NCBI RefSeq assembly: GCF_025024155.1
Contig: NW_026251733.1
Coordinates: 186,001 to 250,000, forward strand
DNA: 64,000 nt
Direction: 5' to 3'
From: Gamsiella multidivaricata
Lineage: Eukaryota > Mortierellomycota > Mortierellomycetes > Mortierellales > Mortierellaceae
In this document: piece after piece, positions 42,070 to 54,279 of the stretch
How the letters are laid out: each line of letters starts with the position of its first letter
Position numbering within the stretch: position 1 is the stretch's first letter
The notes under the pieces: model-generated
Told to the model about the DNA's origin: nothing
The model's database searches: none
What the model saw: only the letters and a program-made list of their open reading frames with translations
Made by a program: the position numbers and the translations under genes

Positions 42070-45000
42070 ATGTCCGACTCTGCCGACTCGTCTGATTCCG
42101 AGGTCTACATCCCTCGCGACCCCGTTGTCCCTCGTAAACAAAAACACGCGCGACTCTTTTTTTTTTTTTTTTTTTTTTTTCTTTTTCTTTTTCTTTGTCT
42201 ACCGGGGGGACCAAAAAAAAAATTCTCGTTCGTTTTTTTTTGCTTCCTCAGCTGCCTTTTCTTTTTCTCATAAAATAAAGAACGCGCCGCTTCCTCTAAC
42301 CATGCCATCTCCCTCTCATCCCTCAATGGCAATGCCAATGCGCTAGTCCCCGTCTCAGGCCCCCGCGAGCGCAAAAAGGTTGAGCGCTTTGCTGTGCCTG
42401 TTGCAGAGAAGCCCGAGAAGAAGTTGGCGATTCCACAGGTCAGTGCCAAAAAAGCACACCCTTTCCTAAGAAAAGAAAATTATTTCCGCTCACTGACAAT
42501 GGTCTCGTGGTTGCTGGATGGCACACCCACTTCTTTCCAAACTGACTACAGGGCAAGGGTGTCAAGCTCGAGGATATCTCCACTGGTAGGTCCTATTATT
42601 CACTCATCGCACAATGCTCTTAACCACCCTTGCTGTCTCCAATTGCCCATCTGTCAGCCCATTGTTTCCTCTGAGGAAACAGCGTGTTTTGCTGTCCACC
42701 ACTTCGGGCTGGATGAGCGAATACCAGGACCTGCGAGGAAACTCTTCCGACAAAATTTCAAAAAACAACAACAATAGCAGCGCAACCCACAATGCAACGC
42801 ATCGCATCGCATCGCAACGCAACGGATATTTTTTGAATTCTTTGCATGACCGACCAACAAAGATAACCAAAATCAACAGACGCATTGTACATCGACACAG
42901 CTGAGCTTGCCTTCATACTTTTAACGGACAACGGATCCAAAACAACACTCTGTCCTTGAACTGGAATGAGCATCACTCGCAGTCTGCCCTCATCATTTGG
43001 AATATCTTCTGCAATCACATACTTGCACACCAGCGCTTGCCACGCGCAATATCATCTTATCCATTCCTCACCAATTGTTTTCGCTTTCATCTTCCGTACT
43101 TATTAGTCAGCGCCAACTTGGACAAGCTCAAGGTCAGCGACGAAACCGTCAAGGGTCTCCATCGCTTCCTTTACGGACGCGTTGCTCCCACTAAGAGTCC
43201 CAAAAACGACATCAAGTCCTTCCACGGTTTTGATGAGTTAAGCGAGGTTCGTATTTTTATTCTGCTCATGTCATCGATTCTTTTTTGTGATTTCCCCTTC
43301 CCTTCTTTCCCTTACTGACTGCTTTACTGACATTTCTTCCCCGTATCTCTACACTTGTCTTTTATAACCACATAGAAAGAGGAGGAGTCCTACGAGGAGA
43401 AGCTCGGAAAATGGACCGTCGGTGGTCTTCGTGAACTTATCGAGTTGTTCAACCTCGAGGAGGGCGGTGACAAGGTACGAAGCAGCTTTTTTTTTTTTTT
43501 TTTTTCTGTGCGCCATTGTTTCGGGTTCCTAAATTTTTCCCCAATTGAACACTTTTTATTTTTTTCTTTTAGGATGCCTTGATCGAGCGTTTGATGGTCT
43601 TCTTCAAGAAGCCCGCTGACTCGGGTCTTATTCCTCGCGCCCAGAAGGTAACCAATCAATCTCTGCGCCTTCTTTTCTATCTATACAACTCGTAGTAAAT
43701 GACATTGCCTTACTCATTATTCTTCTCTACATCATTCACTTATTAACGACATTTAACGATTTAAGGCCGCCCAGGAGGCCAAGGAAAAGAAGGTCCAGAA
43801 ACAGGCCATCAAGAAGGCCAAGTTGGCAGCCAAGGCCAAGAAGCTCGCCGAGCTTAAGGCTAAGAAGGCCGAGGCCAAGAAGCAGCAGCTGGCCAAGAAG
43901 AAGGAGGCCGCCAAGGCCAAGGCCAGCGCCTCAAAACCCGCCACCAAGACCAGGACTACTATCCCCAAGGTTCGTTCTCCCTTCGACATGTACGCAAAGG
44001 AGCACCAGAAGGAGATCAAGGAGGCTGCCCCCGACGCATCCCGTGCCGACATCTACAAGAAGCTCGTCGACAAGTGGGAGGCTCTCGCCGTGACCCACAA
44101 GAAGGAGTACGAGGTCAAGGCCGATGCTGAAAACGCCAAGAACGAGGAGAAGAGGGCTAAGGCTCTCGAGGACACTAAGAAGGAGACTAAGAAAGAGAAG
44201 AAGACCACCAAGGCCGCCGATACCACCGAGGCCAAGAAGACCAAGAAGGAGAAGTCTCCCAAGGAGAGTGCTGCCAAGGAAAAGGCCCCCAAGGAGACTG
44301 CGACTAAGGAAAAGGCCCCCAAGGAAAAGGCCACCAAGGAGAAGAAGGAGAAGGCACCCAAGGCTGAGAAGGCCGAGACGACAGAAAAGGCTCCTAAGGA
44401 GAAGAAGGAGAAGGCTGTCAAGGTTGACAAGGCTCCTAAAGAGACTGCTACCAAGGAGGCTGCCGCCAAGGAGAAGGCTCCTAAGGAGAAAGCTGCCCCC
44501 AAGGAAAAGAAGGCTGCCAAGACCGCTGCCGCCACCACCGCAACCGAGAAGGCGCCCAAGGAAAAGAAGGAGAAGGCGCCAAAAGAAAAGGCCGAGAAGG
44601 TTGAGAAGGCTGAGAAGGCTGAGAAGGCACCAAAGGAGAAGGCCGAGAAAGCGCCAAAGGAGAAGGCCGAGAAGGCACCAAAGGAGAAGACCGAGAAGGC
44701 GCCAAAGGAGAAGGTGGAGAAGGCTGAGAAGACCCCCAAGGAGAAGAAGGAGAAGGCGCCCAAGGCTGCCGCCGTTGCCTCCACATCAACAGCCGAGGCC
44801 AAGAAGGAGCCCAAGGAGAAGAAGACCAAGGCCGCGAAGGAGGAGAAGGAGAACAAGGAGGCGGCCAAGCCCAAGAAGGCTGCCGCTGCCAAGGCCAAGG
44901 TACACGATTTATTCTTCTGTGGTTTGCAGTATGGTCTTATGTGGATCGTCTGCTTACATTTTTCTATACTCTTTTTTTGACAATAGGACGAGAGCCCAGA

Positions 45001-45321
45001 AGCCAAGCCCAAGGCCACTAAGAAGACAGCCAAGGCTGAGGCTCCTGCTGTCGCTGCTGAGTCTCCTAAGGCCAAGGCCGCCAAGGTTGAGAAGAAGACT
45101 GAGGCTGTCGCCGGCAAGGTAAACTCACTCAACACAAAAGGCATTTCGAATATCTGTTTTCCACATCAAGACATTTTGCTGACGACGATTTTTTTTTTAT
45201 TCACATTATGACTCACGTCGAGTAGAAGAGAAAGGCCGATACCACAGATGTCGCTGCTGCCACGACTGCCAAGAAGCCCAAGGCTAAGGCTGCGGCAGAA
45301 AAAGCAACCAAGGAGAAGTAA
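42070..45321 (+). CDS. DEK-like SAP protein fused to an HMG box, with long KAPKEKAEK repeats
   Basis: Nine exons: 42070-42133, 42281-42438, 42552-42585, 43107-43246, 43376-43474, 43573-43647, 43766-44899, 44987-45118 and 45226-45321, joining in frame to 643 residues. The N-terminus is acidic/Ser-rich. Residues about 74-190 follow the DEK core: a pseudo-SAP part (VKGLHRFLYGRVAPTKSPK, SFHGFDE), then a SAP-like LGKWTVGGLRELIELFNLEE and LIERLMVFFKKPADSG. An HMG box follows (RSPFDMYAKEHQKEI...ALAVTHKKEYEVKAD). The C-terminal half is a Lys/Ala/Pro/Glu repeat resembling linker-histone tails. The likely role is chromatin architecture in the nucleus. Introns 1 and 5 hold long T runs. Open frames antisense to the repeat are composition artefacts. 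Confidence 0.85.
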
Positions 45322-45717
45322 ATGCACCTCTCTTTTAGGGGAGAAGTAGTCAGAGGTCGAGGAGGAGAGGCATCAGGACGATAACGCGGAGGCAAGGAGA
45401 AGACATGCATTTGTACTGGGGCCAAGAAATGCTCGATATTTGTATTGATACCAATTATCGCATTCCGATACCCAGGACAACTCATCAACACCAGCATGCA
45501 TTCAAACATACATTGGTAGCAGGGGGTGACCATTCGCCCTCCGCGAGATCTTAGATGTCGGGGCTTTGCACATAGTATTTCTTTTTTTCTTTCTTTCTTC
45601 CTTTTCATCTTGGCGCCATTTTTTTTCTTTTTTTTCCCTCATCAGTAATTGAGTTTTTTAATACTATCAAAAAAATAAGAACGACAGCGAATGTGTTGTC
45701 TCTTTCTGTCTATGTTC
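45322..45717. other. 3' spacer between convergent DEK-like and VPS51 genes
   Basis: About 400 bp of shared 3' flank with T runs. No gene seen. Confidence 0.4.
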
Positions 45718-48700
45718 TTACCGCTCCGTAGAGTTGATGATGGTCTCCACGGTCTAATTCACAAAATAACACAAGAGGGGAAAGGGATAATGGCGCTGTT
45801 AGTATCTCGAAAGATGGTATGGTTCATCGTGGTCTCGATAAACGAACGCGACTTACATTGAGATCCAATGGTTCGGCATCGATACAGCGTCGATAGGCGG
45901 TCTGCTGGGTCTCTTCAAGTAGCGAGTGCATCAGTCGCTCGTCGGCCGTTGCAAATCTCCACAACCAAATCTTTGCAAACTCTGCATCGACCTGGACCTG
46001 CTGGAAGCCGCCCTTGCCGAAGGTCTTCATGCGCACAGACTCAGCCCAAGCCTTAAGCAGGATCTTGATGATCCCAAACATGATCCCCGTGCGGTTCAAA
46101 TCTTGGCAGCGGATGAAGATCTCGACACGATCCGAGAACAGCTTGTCAATATTGCTCAGCAACAGGCTCCGCTGATTCTCGAATCGGCTATTAATGGTGT
46201 TGCTGCCAAACGACGCGAGCGAGTCGTTGCGGTTCGACATCCGACTGCCATTACCGTTGTTGCTTCCACCGGCAGGCTTGAACACGGATTCGCGTCGTAT
46301 CGATTCTGAGCTGATGTCATGGTTGCCAAGCCGATCGCCTTCGTCTCCATAGACCATGATCACCTGGCGCTCGATTTCGTTTAGGTGGCTATAAATCTGC
46401 TCCCAAGCATCGGAGACACTCTTGGGCGGAGCAGGCATGGCCACAAAGTCGATCGCCGATTGTACATTCATCACCAACCACGAGAGCTCGTTACCCGTCC
46501 TGGCAATGAACCCGTCAAGCAGGATATGACCCGACTCCTGACAGGACTGGATCACGGACTTACAATCCCACTGAAGCTGTGGGATCACAGGCGGTTCTTC
46601 ATATGACTCAATGAGGAACGATCCTGAGCGACTGCGCTTTCCTGGTCGGAAGAGTGTCTTTGACAAAGTCCTGTAAACCTGCTCGACGACCGTGTTCGAT
46701 AACTGGAAGCAGAACTGCGACATCATTAGGGGCAGTGTCCGAGAACTGGAGGAAGAAACTGCCGATCCCGTAACCGCTGATCTCTGCTGCATCTCCGTGA
46801 GCACCTCATCCCAGAACTGCTTGAACGCATCCTGGAAGTTCTTCAAAAACTGGGCTCGACCTTCCTTGGTTTCCAGAAACTGTGCGTCCGAGCCCATGCA
46901 TTTCTCCAGGAACGGGATTGTGTTCATCTTGAAAACGTCCTGCACCCACAGCATCGTCTCCTTCAGAACAGCCGACAAATCTGGATTTGTAACAGCAGCA
47001 GCAGCAGCAGCAGCAGTTGGTTCTCCAAGAGTAGTATCCAACAGATCGTCGTGTGCTTTGTTCTTTGCGAGTTCGGTGTCCTGCTTTGTAATCCTCTCCA
47101 TGAGGCCCTCTTTGACCTTGCTCAGTGCCCGATGTATTAATTGCGCCTCCCAGTTCTGAATGAGGCCGGTCGTTAGGGTATCGAATTTGACTAGCTGGCG
47201 GAGCCCACTGCTCGAGAGTGTGCTCAAGTAAAGGTTCTGGAGCACATGCACATGGATTTCAGGACGTACGCTGAAGATGTCATCCTAATAAACCATTTGA
47301 CAAGAACACAGACGGCATGAGCACATTTTTGACATAACCTGTTTGACAACTTTCAAGACAGAAATAATTTGCTCCGCACTTACTGGATATTCTAGAAAGG
47401 AGTTGATGGTGTCAAGGTATTTGCTGACAATCTTCGAGACCGCTTCCTTAACGGCCGACGCTGCGTCGTCCTGCTGTTCCTTTGTCAAATTTGCCTGCGT
47501 CCTCGAATCCTTTGTGATCCATGCTGGAGGGCGCAGATCCACTGCCGTTAATTCCTCTGCGCGTGTTGCAGCGATGTTTCCTCCGTTACCGCTGCTGCTT
47601 CCCGTTCCAGATGCAGGTATAGAGATCAGGAAATAATTCCGGAACGAAGTAACAAATCCATCGACTTGCTTCAAATAGTGAGCATTCAAATACGATACTT
47701 TGTCTGCAGGTGGTGAGGAAGAGGCTTTAGATTTTGTTTCTTTAGGTGTACTCGGTCCAGTAGTTGCAGTCGACGCTGTAGCATTGGGTGTTTTCGCGGA
47801 TTTCTTGGGCGTCTTTCTGGGTGTTGTTGGTGTTAGTGTTGGTGCGGATTTTAGTGAAACGACTTGAGGTGGAACGTACAGGGGTAGAGCCTTGATATCA
47901 TCCAGAGTTTTTGTATTGGCCTTTCGTAGATTGTTCATTGATCTATGGCAGTAAGAAGCGGGGTTGCCGTAAGTAAAACGAATGACTTGTCTTGGTTTCT
48001 GAAACGGTAATTAAAAAGACATGACCGCTTACAGATTCAGATATTGTTTCCACAGTGAGACAGGGTCCTCCTTGAGTGCAAGTAGTAGGCCAACACATTC
48101 CGAAATATCTGCAAGCGTGGCCTGAAGCAACACAGTTAGCTGGCATCCCAAGGACAGATGGTCGAAGTATGGCGATAAATTAGTTTCCAGATATCATCTT
48201 GTAGCATACCTGATCAGAACACATCTTTTGCCGGATCCTGAGCGCGATCTGAACCATGATGGTCTTGCATTCCCGCTCAATTCCAGTAAAGACCGTCAGA
48301 TGCTTGTAATGTTGGAGGAGATGGAGTGTTCTACAGTATGACCTGACGGCCTGGACATATGACTCTGCTTCCAGACACTGATGCAGATTAGTCGGCAGCT
48401 CGAAAACGAATTGAAGCTAGAGGGAGAGGATATAAATTGGAAGCAGGTTAACATCCAGAGCCACGGGAGGAGGAGGAGGGGGGGACAATGTTTAGCAATA
48501 CAGTCTAAATGTTCCTATGAGACTTGTCAAAAGGCGTAATACCTTCGTGAGAAGACTGTGGACGCCATTGAGCTGCCGGATCTTTTCCCTCTTGCCTCCG
48601 AGCGAGCTGTGGATAGCTGAGGACGAGGTTGCGATTTTACTGATATTCTGGGTCAATCTTGACATTTCTGACTCAAGGTTGTCCACGTTCGATTTCATCT

Positions 48701-49379
48701 ATGAACAAAATGTCGTAGTTTGTCGTGTTAGGACGAAAGAAGACCTCATCGAAGACTCTCAAGTCTTGTTGGGGCCGAAATCTCGGTAGTGGAGTCCTGT
48801 ACCTTGTTGATGGTATCTGTCGCGCTGAGAAACTTGCTATAGTTCTCATAGACAAGTGTCTTCATGTCGCCATCCAATTGCCTAATGTCCGCCACCAACT
48901 CGTTGTCGGCCTGAACCAATCCTGGGAGCTGCTTCTCGACAAACATCTTGTGCATGTACTTGTCCACCTCGAATGCATGACTATCTATAGCGTGCCATTC
49001 CCGCGGGAAGTCGTACCGTGTGCAAGTTAGACATTGATGCGACAACCATTCTTTAAAGTCAAGATTAAACGCTGGTGCTGAGAAAGACTATACCTAAGTC
49101 ATATGGATCGGCCTTGGAAACAGACCCCGCCTGCACCGAGGAACCGTCCTTTGAGCCATCCTGGTTGGCGGTGTCTGTGTTCTGGATGCCATAATAGCTA
49201 CGAAGAAAACTCTTTGCGCGTCGACGTGTTGTAGTCGTGGAGGTTGGTTTTGCTGGTGCTGTTCCTCCTGTTCTTGCAGTCGTTCCAGCGCCCGTATTTG
49301 GTTCTGATGGTTTCGACCGAACTGCAGATGCCATAGTCGATGCATCAAGCGGATGGAAAGGACCGTCTGCAGCTGTCAT
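45718..49379 (-). CDS. VPS51: VPS51 subunit of the GARP/EARP tethering complex
   Basis: Eight exons on the minus strand: 49094-49379, 48803-48984, 48543-48698, 48210-48416, 48033-48121, 47339-47942, 45857-47284 and 45718-45753, joining to 995 residues. An alternative in-frame ATG lies at 49334. After a Thr/Ser-rich N-terminus comes the VPS51 signature: HAFEVDKYMHKMFVEKQLP, DMKTLVYENYSKFLSATDTI, a coiled coil, then LNGVHSLLTKLQFVFELP. A Thr/Pro/Ser-rich insert and a short polyalanine tract (GCA repeat, 46993-47010) make it longer than human VPS51 (782). The complex tethers endosome-derived vesicles at the trans-Golgi. It shares a 226-bp divergent promoter region with the J-protein gene. Confidence 0.88.
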
Positions 49380-49605
49380 AGTTCATGTGGCGTTTTCAGA
49401 TGGAGGATGTCGAGATGTAGATTGAGGTTCGCGCGGTGAAAGGAGGTGACTACCAACGACAAATACATTCTAGCGGGCTGTCCATGGCTTGGGGGAAGTT
49501 TCAACTAATAAAGCATAGCAGGAGACGAGGCAAAGCAACTCATTCAACCCCGCATCAAGGAAGCCCACGGCAGGTTGCCCTCAGAAACAACGACGATCGA
49601 CAGAC
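49380..49605. promoter_or_regulatory. Shared divergent promoter region of VPS51 and DNAJC17-like genes
   Basis: Only 226 bp separate the two start codons, so both promoters must lie here. No TATA box is evident. Functional co-regulation is not implied. Confidence 0.55.
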
Positions 49606-51171
49606 ATGGCAGATGAACAGAAGGATTGGTACGCCGTTTTGGGCATTGAGCGGACGGCGACAAGCAAGGAGATCACAAAGGCATATAGGTTGAAAGCATT
49701 GAAATACCATCCCGACAAGAATCCTGATCCCAGCGCAGGTACCAACTTTAGCAACACGAGTTATATTACACGAGCTTCTGCAATATGGACCTAATGCACA
49801 GTATTCACAATCAATGGCTAATACAACCGCTCTTCCGTGTTATCTAGCAAAGATCTTCCATGACTTATCACAGGCATACGATCTTCTTCTCGATCCTGCA
49901 GCCCGAGCTGCTTTCGACAACTTGCTGAATGTCAAGGTCCAGGCAAAGCAGCGAACGGACAAGTATGATTCAGCACGCAGGAAAATGAAGGAGGACCTTG
50001 AGAACCGAGAAAATGCGTTCAGGAAACAGCAGGAGGAAGAAAAGGTGGCAGCAATGAGGATGCATTACGAGGTACGGACTTTTGAACGGCATGAGTAATA
50101 TTCAGCAGAGAACTTGTTTCTCTGGATGGACTACGAACTCACATTACATTTCTAAATTACTTTTAGATGGAGCGGTTAAAGCAGGAAAACAGTAAAAAGC
50201 GGGCTGAAAGAGAAGCGGAATTACTTCGGCAGGCGGATCAATTGTCAGAGGTAGCAGCAGTTGCAAGGCAGGCAGCACTAGATGGCAAGTCGGATATAGT
50301 GTGCACTTTGTTATCATACTCAGCGTTTGCTATGTGCAAGCTAAATAACGTTCTCGCTGACACTGGGTGTTTTCCATCCCTATAGAAGAGACGAAATCAC
50401 TAGATACCACCTTGCGGCTCAAATGGAAGAAGAAGAAGTACACCTTCCATAGCAAGCAGTTGACGGAGATCTTCAACAAATACGGTGCGATTGATTCGTG
50501 TCTCTCAAAGAAGCAAGGGTCGGCGTTAGTCTCATTCAAGACTCTAACGGGCGCGTATACGACGATGAGAGCATCTGAGAGGCAGGATAACGAACTCGAG
50601 GCATTCGCGATCACTTGGGCTGCCGGCGTAGAACCGGCAACGGTGGCAAGTCTGCGTTCAAAGGACTCCTCAGGATCAAATTCGTCAGCGTCGACACCGA
50701 GTTCAACATCAGCATCGAATCCCTTGTCGACAACGAAAAAGCAACCGGCGACCCCGACACCAGCATTTAACGTCGGTACAAGCACGTTATATACACCAGC
50801 ATTTTCTACACCAGCATTTTCTACACCCGCATTTTCAGCAACCGGAACTAGTTTTGGCGGTTTCTCTGCACAGGTATGGTCACCAAACATGGCTCCCTGA
50901 GGGTCAGAACGGATATGTCATAACAGACTGATAAAATGGTATTGACTATGTCCTTTTATTGTATTGTTGTATTTAGGTGCCTAGCTTTGGCGCACCTCCG
51001 GAGTTCAAAGTCGCGGCATCATTCGTGGATGACTACGAGGCTGCCACGCTTACCAAGATGAAGAGCAGGGACAGCGAGCGGAAACGGTTGGCAGAGGAAA
51101 TGTTGAGACTGGATAAGGAAGAGGAAGAGCGTCTCCAGGCTGAAGCGAAGGATAAGAAGCAAAAAGTATAG
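49606..51171 (+). CDS. DNAJC17: DNAJC17/Cwf23-type spliceosomal J-protein
   Basis: Exons 49606-49738, 49848-50071, 50167-50284, 50386-50873 and 50977-51171 encode 385 residues. The J domain opens the protein ([29 protein letters not shown] with the HPD motif). A charged coiled coil follows, then an RRM-like domain ([39 protein letters not shown]) and a Ser/Thr-rich linker with three TPAFS units. The RRM after a J domain is diagnostic of DNAJC17, which acts in pre-mRNA splicing in the nucleus. Intron 3 starts with GC rather than GT (gcaagt at 50285); the frame requires this donor. Confidence 0.9.
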
Positions 51172-51388
51172 ACCGATGCATGACCTGGCCTTAGCAAACA
51201 CAAATCATTGCTAATAATAAGAGCCATTTGCCCTACACCACAAGACCAAAATAAGATGAGCGCTGAGCAAGGGCTGTGGTGGCAGTGAGAAAAGGACCAT
51301 AACTTTAATAACCTATGGTGGTCCCCATCGCTCCCTTACTCTTCTCATCTCTGCCTGTCCTTTTTTTTTTGTCGCCATCGCCTAAAGC

Positions 51389-54133
51389 ATGGATCTACTC
51401 AGCATCCGATCTCATTTCTCAGAGAGTGCCCGCCAGGCGGCTGGCACGTTTCTGACCCCACTCACCAATGCCATCGGAGAACAGCGTCGACTAGTCGAGA
51501 GCCTGGCAGTTGTCTCGAAAGTTAGGGTCGAGGAATGCAAGCACATGATGACTTGGAGCAAGTACCAGGTATAGTTTGCCATCTTCGCGCTTGTGCCTGA
51601 AACGTAAGATGATAGCTTGAATGTCTGTAACACCTTTGTTAACCCTCTCTTTGATGCCCTATTTTTTTTCTTTTGTGAAATATAGACAGAGGATCTCGGG
51701 GTATGCTACAGGATAATGAACTGCTACTGTCAATAAGCACTTGTAGGAGAAATAGCCGTATCAAGAACCCTAGTCATCCTCACATCTGCATCTCTGCGCT
51801 TTCAATACCTTAGGACGTCCTGTTGAAGCTGAACCTCCTCATTCGCAAGATCAGCGACTATGAGATCCGCTTCGGAACCCAATACGAGGGGTTTCGCGAA
51901 AAGATAAAGTACCTCCGCACCAAGGACGACACATTGTGCGAGATGGGACGCCGCCAAACGGATCTGCAGACCAAGATTGTGGAAGCCTCGAAAAGTCGTT
52001 TGCGATCAGCGAAAGCAATGCTACTTCAGAAGGAGCTGGAGGACATCCAAAAGGAGAACGAGCCCCAGGAGACCCAGCTTCAGCACCTCAAGCGCAAACT
52101 CATCAAGGACGCATACACAGAGCAACTGAACGCTATTGTTGAACTTGGCAAGAAGATGCAGATCATTGGTCAACATGGATTGAAGCTGCTGGACCATATT
52201 GACTTGACCTGCTCTACTGATTCATATGATGATGGTAAGAAAGCGTTTTTGTCGGCGCTACGAATTGTCTCCGATATTTTCTTTTTTTTTGCTGTTACTG
52301 ATCAATACTCCCATGCTGTATTGACATCTAGGCCGCAAGACGGAGTACATTCTTCGGGAGGCCAGGATTGCACTCGAAAATTGGGATCAGTTGATTATAG
52401 CCGACTCCAAGTTGGGACCGGTCCATCCACCTCCACCTGCAGTTGTTCTGTCTGAGGCATTTTCAGATCCGATTGCAACAAGCAGCTCTAAAAACTCTTC
52501 GTCGGCAGCCTCTTTGAAAGGGAGCGCCTCTGTCGCAGTGACAAAAAATGCCCCACCTCTACCACCTCGATCACCCGATATTACCCCGGTACCGGGAACA
52601 CCGAAACCTGAGCGGGACACCACGAAAGAAGGCGTTTTAGAACAGGAGAGATTGCGGCGTCTGGAGGAACTGGAGATCAAGCAGGCCATGGAATTGAGCC
52701 TGGCTGAACGCCCTGTCAAGGGCAAGGATATTGATGATCTCAACCTTTCAGCCGAGGAACTCAGTTTTGTTATGGGCGAGCTGGAGGAAGAAAGGCTGAA
52801 GAAGACTAACAAATCTATGAAGGACAGCGGGGCCGTTAAGGGAGGAAAGAATGCCGATCACGGACATGACCTGGTCGCTGCTAAGGCGGCAACAGCGCCC
52901 AAAATTATTAGGAGTCCTCAGGTTGCCGAAACTACTGATCATCTCCAGTCGCATCAAGCCCCACGGCCATGGGTATCCGTGAAGAAGCCAAAGAGGCCCG
53001 AAGACGAGACATCGACCCCAGTAGCAGAGGAACTTGAGGGGTCATCAACTTCAGTAGCAGAGGAACTTGGGGGGACATCAACTTCTGTAGTAGAGGAACT
53101 TGGGGGATCGTCGGCACCAGCAGAGACGATGGGCGAGGACGCGCACAAGCCGATTGTGCGCAGAAACACAGCGGCATCTTACTACAAGGCGTTGAAGAGC
53201 ATGAACGAACCCCCACCACCACTCGAGAGCATGGGCAGTGAATCAGAGGTGGCCCCAGAGAGTATGGGCCATGATGACGGTGCCCCATATATGGTCATGC
53301 CCCAGGTGCCGGCTTTGGACGAGATTCGACGAGAAAAGATCCAGACAAACCAACTGGCGCAGCAGCAGCAACAGCAAGACCAGCAACTATCATCGCCATT
53401 CCCACTCTCGCCTGAACTGCAGTACCTTCAGGTTCGGGATTCGCCGCAACTTCCGCACCAGACAACACCCCCTGGCTCCTTCCGTGCGGGCAATTCGCTC
53501 TCGCTCCCTACTGCACCGACTGGCACCCTGAACGCAGCACCGATGGGATCATACCAGACGCCTATACCTTACAGGCCTACAACCACATATGTTCCACATG
53601 GACCCAAGGCAAGAAACCGCCTTTCGGGCGGCCCAATCACGCCACCACCTTCTGGCGGCGATTCAGCCCTCCAGAGTCAGCTCGCACACCAGAAGGCATA
53701 TCAGCTGGCGCACCAAAAGTCGTACCAGCAGTCATATCAGGAAACATACCAGCATTCGCGTCAACAGGACAATGACTCCAGACACTCTCAGCCGCACCCT
53801 CAGCCAGGTTACTCATCACAGTACCAACAACATCAACAGCACCAGAACATGCAACACCAACAGAAGCAGCTACAGGACTTCTATTATACCCCGCGCGAGC
53901 AGGCTTATCAGCAATATCAACAGCAGAATCCCGCTACGAATACATCACAGCCTACGGCTTGGAACTGGAGTTATCCGGTGTTCAACTCGGACTATCAATA
54001 CAAAGAGGAGCATTATGGAGACTCGGAGGGGCCTTCTCCAGCGCCCTCGCACATATCCCTCATCCCTGACACAAGTGCATCATCGCCTGTTGGCACGCCA
54101 ACGACTAGCCATGCGTATAAAATGGAGCTGTGA
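51389..54133 (+). CDS. PIL1: Eisosome core protein PIL1/LSP1-like with long disordered tail
   Basis: Exons 51389-51568, 51686-51700, 51814-52234 and 52332-54133 encode 805 residues. The first 280 or so residues form a Pil1-type BAR domain: an amphipathic start, ISDYEIRFGTQYEGFREKIK, long helices with KSRLRSAKAMLLQKELEDIQ, and a final helix ILREARIALENWDQL. BAR-domain eisosome proteins sculpt plasma-membrane furrows. The second exon is only 15 nt (TEDLG) and is needed for frame. The C-terminal 500 residues are disordered, with Pro, Ser, a triple VAEELGG-type repeat and Gln/His-rich stretches; this makes the protein over twice the length of yeast Pil1 (339). Confidence 0.85.
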
Positions 54134-54279
54134 TAGTTAGCGAGAATGAGCAAGCATTGATTAAAGAATCCAAGTAATGAGTTTTCGAGACTTTTTTTTC
54201 TTTTGTCAATGCATTTGTGGTAGAGTAATTGTTAATGGAATATAAAAAGAAAAAAAACGCTTTAAGCAAGTTGAATCCT

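Noticed and set aside
44124..45122. Arg/Pro-rich plus-strand frame of 332 codons
   Set aside because: A frame-shifted shadow of the same repeat region; the DEK-like frame is supported by domain matches and exon phases.
44053..45144. Long minus-strand frame (363 codons, Phe/Ser/Ala-rich) opposite the DEK-like gene
   Set aside because: It is the antisense of the Lys/Ala/Glu repeat; its composition is fully explained by that repeat and it crosses two introns of the real gene.
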